From Methylococcaceae bacterium NSM2-1 (GTDB lineage Bacteria > Pseudomonadota > Gammaproteobacteria > Methylococcales > Methylomonadaceae): a stretch of DNA of 18,103 nucleotides. The notes under the pieces are model-generated. The model searched no databases and was not told where the DNA came from. It worked only from the letters and a program-made list of their open reading frames with translations. The position numbers and the translations under genes are program-made. The stretch covers positions 1-18,103 of the forward strand of contig NQJI01000010.1 of the NCBI GenBank assembly GCA_002256705.1. The letters are read 5' to 3'. Below are positions 16,154-18,103 of the stretch, one piece after another (position 1 is the first letter of the stretch; each line of letters starts with the position of its first letter).

Positions 16154-16630
16154 ATGGATAATGAATTATTCGAAATTGCTCAGCAACTGGGGCGGTTACT
16201 AAAGTCGAAAGAAAAAAAAATAGCCACTGCCGAGTCTTGTACGGGTGGATGGATTGCTCAAATCATTACCGAGGTTTCGGGAAGTTCAGCCTGGTTTGAT
16301 CGGGGGTTTGTAACTTACAGTAATGCAGCAAAAATGCAAATGCTAGGTGTTAAACCCGAGACACTTGATAAATTCGGTGCGGTGAGCGCTCAAACGGCAA
16401 CACAAATGGTCAATGGCGCTTTAGCCCATAGTGATGCAGATTGCGCCATTGCCGTGACTGGCATAGCAGGGCCAGACGGAGGTACAGCAGAAAAACCGGT
16501 GGGCACTGTATTTATTGCCTGGGCATACAAAAATCGGGATGTTAAGGTGGTTCAAAAGAAATTAACTGGCAACAGGCATCAAATCAGAAGGCAAACGGTA
16601 AAGATTGCTCTTGAGGGTGTGGAATTATGA
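16154..16630 (+). CDS. pncC: Nicotinamide-nucleotide amidohydrolase PncC (CinA C-terminal domain family)
   Basis: PncC deamidates nicotinamide mononucleotide to nicotinate mononucleotide, recycling the NMN made by NAD-dependent DNA ligase. At 158 residues it is the stand-alone CinA C-terminal form (E. coli PncC has 165) and lacks the N-terminal molybdopterin-binding-like domain of full CinA. The catalytic motif AESCTGG is at 26-32 with the probable nucleophile S28. The second conserved loop TGIAGPDGGTAEKPVGTV is at 102-119, followed by RHQIRRQTV. GAGGT lies 7 bases before the ATG. In many gammaproteobacteria recA follows this gene; here a PA3496-family gene on the other strand lies downstream instead. 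Confidence 0.93.
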   Translation: MDNELFEIAQQLGRLLKSKEKKIATAESCTGGWIAQIITEVSGSSAWFDRGFVTYSNAAKMQMLGVKPETLDKFGAVSAQTATQMVNGALAHSDADCAIAVTGIAGPDGGTAEKPVGTVFIAWAYKNRDVKVVQKKLTGNRHQIRRQTVKIALEGVEL

Positions 16631-16741
16631 TAACAGAAAAGTTTTACAAGCAATCCCGAGAATGCCCGGTGTAGGTTAAATATTAGATTTGCAGCCGCAC
16701 TTTCAGATTTAACACAGTAATAACTGACCGATTTTGAGCCG

Positions 16742-16972
16742 TCAAAAGCCAAATTCAGATTCATCAAAATCGTCGAATTGTTCTTTTAAACGCTTTTTCT
16801 CCCAATAGATTTCAATTTTTCTGCGTGAATCTCTTTTGACAGTCTCTTCTTCAAGACTCTCGGAAAGTGAGACAAAATCGCCACCTTCAAAAATATCATC
16901 GTCGTCAGTTTCTGTATCCGGATTACTTGAAGCGCTTGGTTTAGTCGCTGATTTAGAAGATGCCTTAGTCAT
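16742..16972 (-). CDS. PA3496-family small acidic protein
   Basis: This 76-residue, highly charged protein has no signal peptide or membrane segment. The N-terminal part is Ser/Thr/Lys-rich and low-complexity (MTKASSKSATKPSASS). It is followed by an acidic run (TETDDDDIFEGGDF) and then the conserved C-terminal block RRKIEIYWEKKRLKEQFDDFD near residues 50-70. The R-R-K-I-E, E-K-K-R-L-K-E pattern is what I recognise from the PA3496 family, which databases label a putative envelope-integrity protein; its molecular function is not settled. GAGAG about 10 bases before the ATG could serve as Shine-Dalgarno. The gene is convergent with pncC and monocistronic. Confidence 0.75.
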   Translation of the reverse strand: MTKASSKSATKPSASSNPDTETDDDDIFEGGDFVSLSESLEEETVKRDSRRKIEIYWEKKRLKEQFDDFDESEFGF

Positions 16973-17052
16973 TTCTATACTCTCAATAAAAAACTAATAT
17001 TAAAATCGTAACATAGTCGTATGTAAAGCAAAAAAACAATATCCTTACACAC

Positions 17053-17085
17053 AATCATAATCCTGGTTAAACCAGGATTGTGATT
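17053..17085. repeat. Strong 14-bp inverted repeat
   Basis: AATCATAATCCTGG at 17053-17066 pairs with CCAGGATTGTGATT at 17072-17085 over 14 bp with one G-T pair, around a TTAAA loop. On the plus strand no T-run follows. On the minus strand a run of seven T (17026-17032 region) lies about 20 bases beyond the stem, too far for a classic terminator. It could be an operator, a REP-like element or an RNA structure upstream of the PA3496-family gene. Confidence 0.6.
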
Positions 17086-17375
17086 ATTATTCATGAGTAA
17101 TCATTGCAAGGCAAGCATCACCTGACATTAAATAATGTGGCCGGGTCAGCTTAGCGTAACCTGATACTTTACAGCTTCGAATGCCGGATTACGCCAATGT
17201 GGTCTACACATGCTGTAACCCTGGTTTAGTGAAAAAATGTTAAGATAATTACTTCACAAAGCCCTCTTGAAACTCTGCGCATGATCATTGCCATGACCTT
17301 GTTAGTTCTTTTGCAATCATGTTGGGTGCGCATCAGCCAGTTTTACGATATCTATCGGTTATCAAAACGAATTTG

Positions 17376-17492
17376 ATGGTTTATGGCTGGGACGTTTATC
17401 GTTTTAAAACGTTTTTGAAAAACGGCATACCGATGAAGATTATTGCCGCTGTAATAGCTATTGTTATAATTCCGCTGGTCTGGCCGTTGTAA
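17376..17492 (+). CDS. Possible small hydrophobic protein upstream of FUN14 gene
   Basis: From the ATG at 17376 there is a 38-residue frame starting MVYGWDVYRFKTFLKNGIP and ending in one strongly hydrophobic helix (KIIAAVIAIVIIPLVWPL). The same frame is open upstream to an ATG at 17319, which would give 57 residues. The ATG at 17376 overlaps the stop of another small hydrophobic frame at 17281-17376 (TGATG). Amphipathic-then-hydrophobic composition and position 41 bp before the FUN14 start suggest a tiny membrane protein, but no Shine-Dalgarno is visible and I know no family. It could equally be a remnant of a decayed gene. Confidence 0.3.
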   Translation: MVYGWDVYRFKTFLKNGIPMKIIAAVIAIVIIPLVWPL

Positions 17493-17533
17493 GGTTAGCG
17501 ACCTAATTAAACAAAAAGGATAAAATCACAACT

Positions 17534-17881
17534 ATGAAAAACAATACGGTCGACGCATTTTCTGCTACCGACATCTTTTCTTCAGATTTTATGATTGGCA
17601 ATGTTGGTGCACCATTCGTTATGGGCCTGGCGGTCGGTTATTTCGCTAAAAAAATGTTGCTCATAACACTGTTTCTTAGCGGTGCGGCAATCGTGTTGCT
17701 GTTTGTTGGTGAATATTATGGCATCGCTGAAATAAGCGATATAAATCTGCAACATGCAGCCAATACTGCAACTGACGCTGCAAAACAATCCGGTGATTTT
17801 TTGGTTAAACGCCTGTCGGGCATCACCAGCAAAGGCGTCAGTGCAGCGGGCGGTTTTTTTGTCGGCTTAAAGCTGGGTTAG
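17534..17881 (+). CDS. FUN14-family small membrane protein
   Basis: This 115-residue protein shows the FUN14 pattern: a glycine-rich hydrophobic segment (GAPFVMGLAVGYFAKK, about 25-40), a second membrane helix (MLLITLFLSGAAIVLLFVGEYYGI, about 41-64) and an amphipathic stretch. A C-terminal glycine-rich hydrophobic segment follows (SAAGGFFVGLKLG, 103-115). FUN14 proteins are known in eukaryotes from mitochondria; the bacterial and archaeal members are uncharacterised inner-membrane proteins. AAAAGGAT about 12 bases upstream is a somewhat distant Shine-Dalgarno. It appears monocistronic or linked to the possible small ORF upstream. I am fairly sure of the family and have no evidence for a function. 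Confidence 0.72.
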   Translation: MKNNTVDAFSATDIFSSDFMIGNVGAPFVMGLAVGYFAKKMLLITLFLSGAAIVLLFVGEYYGIAEISDINLQHAANTATDAAKQSGDFLVKRLSGITSKGVSAAGGFFVGLKLG

Positions 17882-17945
17882 ACCTTCGAGGTTTTAAGCG
17901 ATTAGAAGGTTCAAATCCCCCCACATAACGTATAGCACTTAAGTT

Positions 17946-18103
17946 TCAGCACGCTGCTATCGATTCCTGTTTTTTCATTTTTTCCTTGCCGTATAAATCG
18001 ATAGCTTCGGCTGAAATATTGTCATCCTGCGCAGTGGCCAGAAAGTCTTCAATAGTTTCCGGAATATCATGATCAATAAACTTGGCTTTGCTGGCGTCAA
18101 TGG
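17946..18103 (-). CDS. 3' end of an unidentified gene running in from the right edge
   Basis: A minus-strand frame is open from the window edge to a TGA at 17948-17946 and encodes the last 51 residues of a protein. It is hydrophilic and acidic, with IDHDIPETIEDFLATAQDD, AEAIDLYGKEKMKKQES and a C-terminal Cys. The composition, with regular helix-forming spacing, looks like real coding sequence. I do not recognise the family. It is convergent with the FUN14 gene, 64 bp away; a very short ACCT/AGGT hairpin with four T at 17882-17895 lies in that gap but is too weak to call a terminator. Confidence 0.6.
   Translation of the reverse strand, partial: IDASKAKFIDHDIPETIEDFLATAQDDNISAEAIDLYGKEKMKKQESIAAC

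Larger units (their letters stand above)
16973..17533. other. 561-bp stretch without an assured gene
   Basis: Between the PA3496-family gene (minus) and the FUN14 gene (plus) I see several things but no certain gene: the strong hairpin at 17053-17085, a weaker inverted repeat GCGTAA (17154-17159) / TTACGC (17189-17194), and two very small overlapping ORFs at 17281-17492 that encode hydrophobic peptides. A weak sigma-70-like pair, CTGGTT at 17221-17226 and GATAAT at 17244-17249 (17-bp spacer), could drive transcription toward FUN14. The region must hold the promoters of both flanking genes. Confidence 0.5.

Noticed and set aside
17903..17925. A stretch GAAGGTTCAAATCCCCCCAC resembling a tRNA T-arm
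   Set aside because: The T-loop-like word is present, but the flanking 5-bp T-stem does not pair properly and no acceptor, D-arm or anticodon arm can be found upstream, so there is no tRNA. It may just be another GGTTCAA occurrence.

Overview
This window looks like the chromosome of a gammaproteobacterium. The map-glnD pair runs away from the rpsB-tsf-pyrH-frr-uppS-cdsA-dxr-rseP cluster, which is the classic gammaproteobacterial order. A PA3496-family small protein, mutS and pncC also fit. Base composition is moderately AT-rich. A methanotroph of the Methylococcales is my best guess from the general look of the proteins, but nothing here proves it.

Layout. (1) 1-811: the start of an unidentified minus-strand gene, then slyD, a metal-binding peptidyl-prolyl isomerase. 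(2) 812-4224, minus strand: map and glnD, overlapping by ATGA. (3) 4225-11771, plus strand: a structured leader, then rpsB, tsf, pyrH, frr, uppS, cdsA, dxr and rseP. These cover translation factors, UMP phosphorylation, undecaprenyl-PP and phospholipid precursor synthesis, the first committed MEP-pathway step and the RseP site-2 protease. Many junctions are tight or overlapping; hairpins separate rpsB/tsf and tsf/pyrH. (4) 11772-13534: dsbC and a decayed membrane-anchored gene, bracketed by two copies of a 27-nt imperfect direct repeat. bamA, which usually follows rseP, is absent here. (5) 13535-16630: mutS (minus) and pncC (plus), divergent with only 36 bp between them. recA, which often follows pncC, is absent. 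(6) 16631-18103: a PA3496-family gene (minus), a non-coding stretch with a strong hairpin and possible tiny membrane ORFs, a FUN14-family membrane protein (plus) and the 3' end of an unidentified minus-strand gene.

The most striking feature is that rpsB is broken. About 100 nt are missing from its middle relative to the usual S2 length, and the two halves lie in different frames. S2 is essential, so this is either a sequence or assembly error or a second copy exists elsewhere. A second broken gene, at 12784-13325, carries one nonsense codon and one frameshift and looks like ordinary pseudogene decay. The rest is largely conserved housekeeping. I do not see a defence island, CRISPR array, insertion sequence, rRNA or intact tRNA, and I do not claim a new system here.
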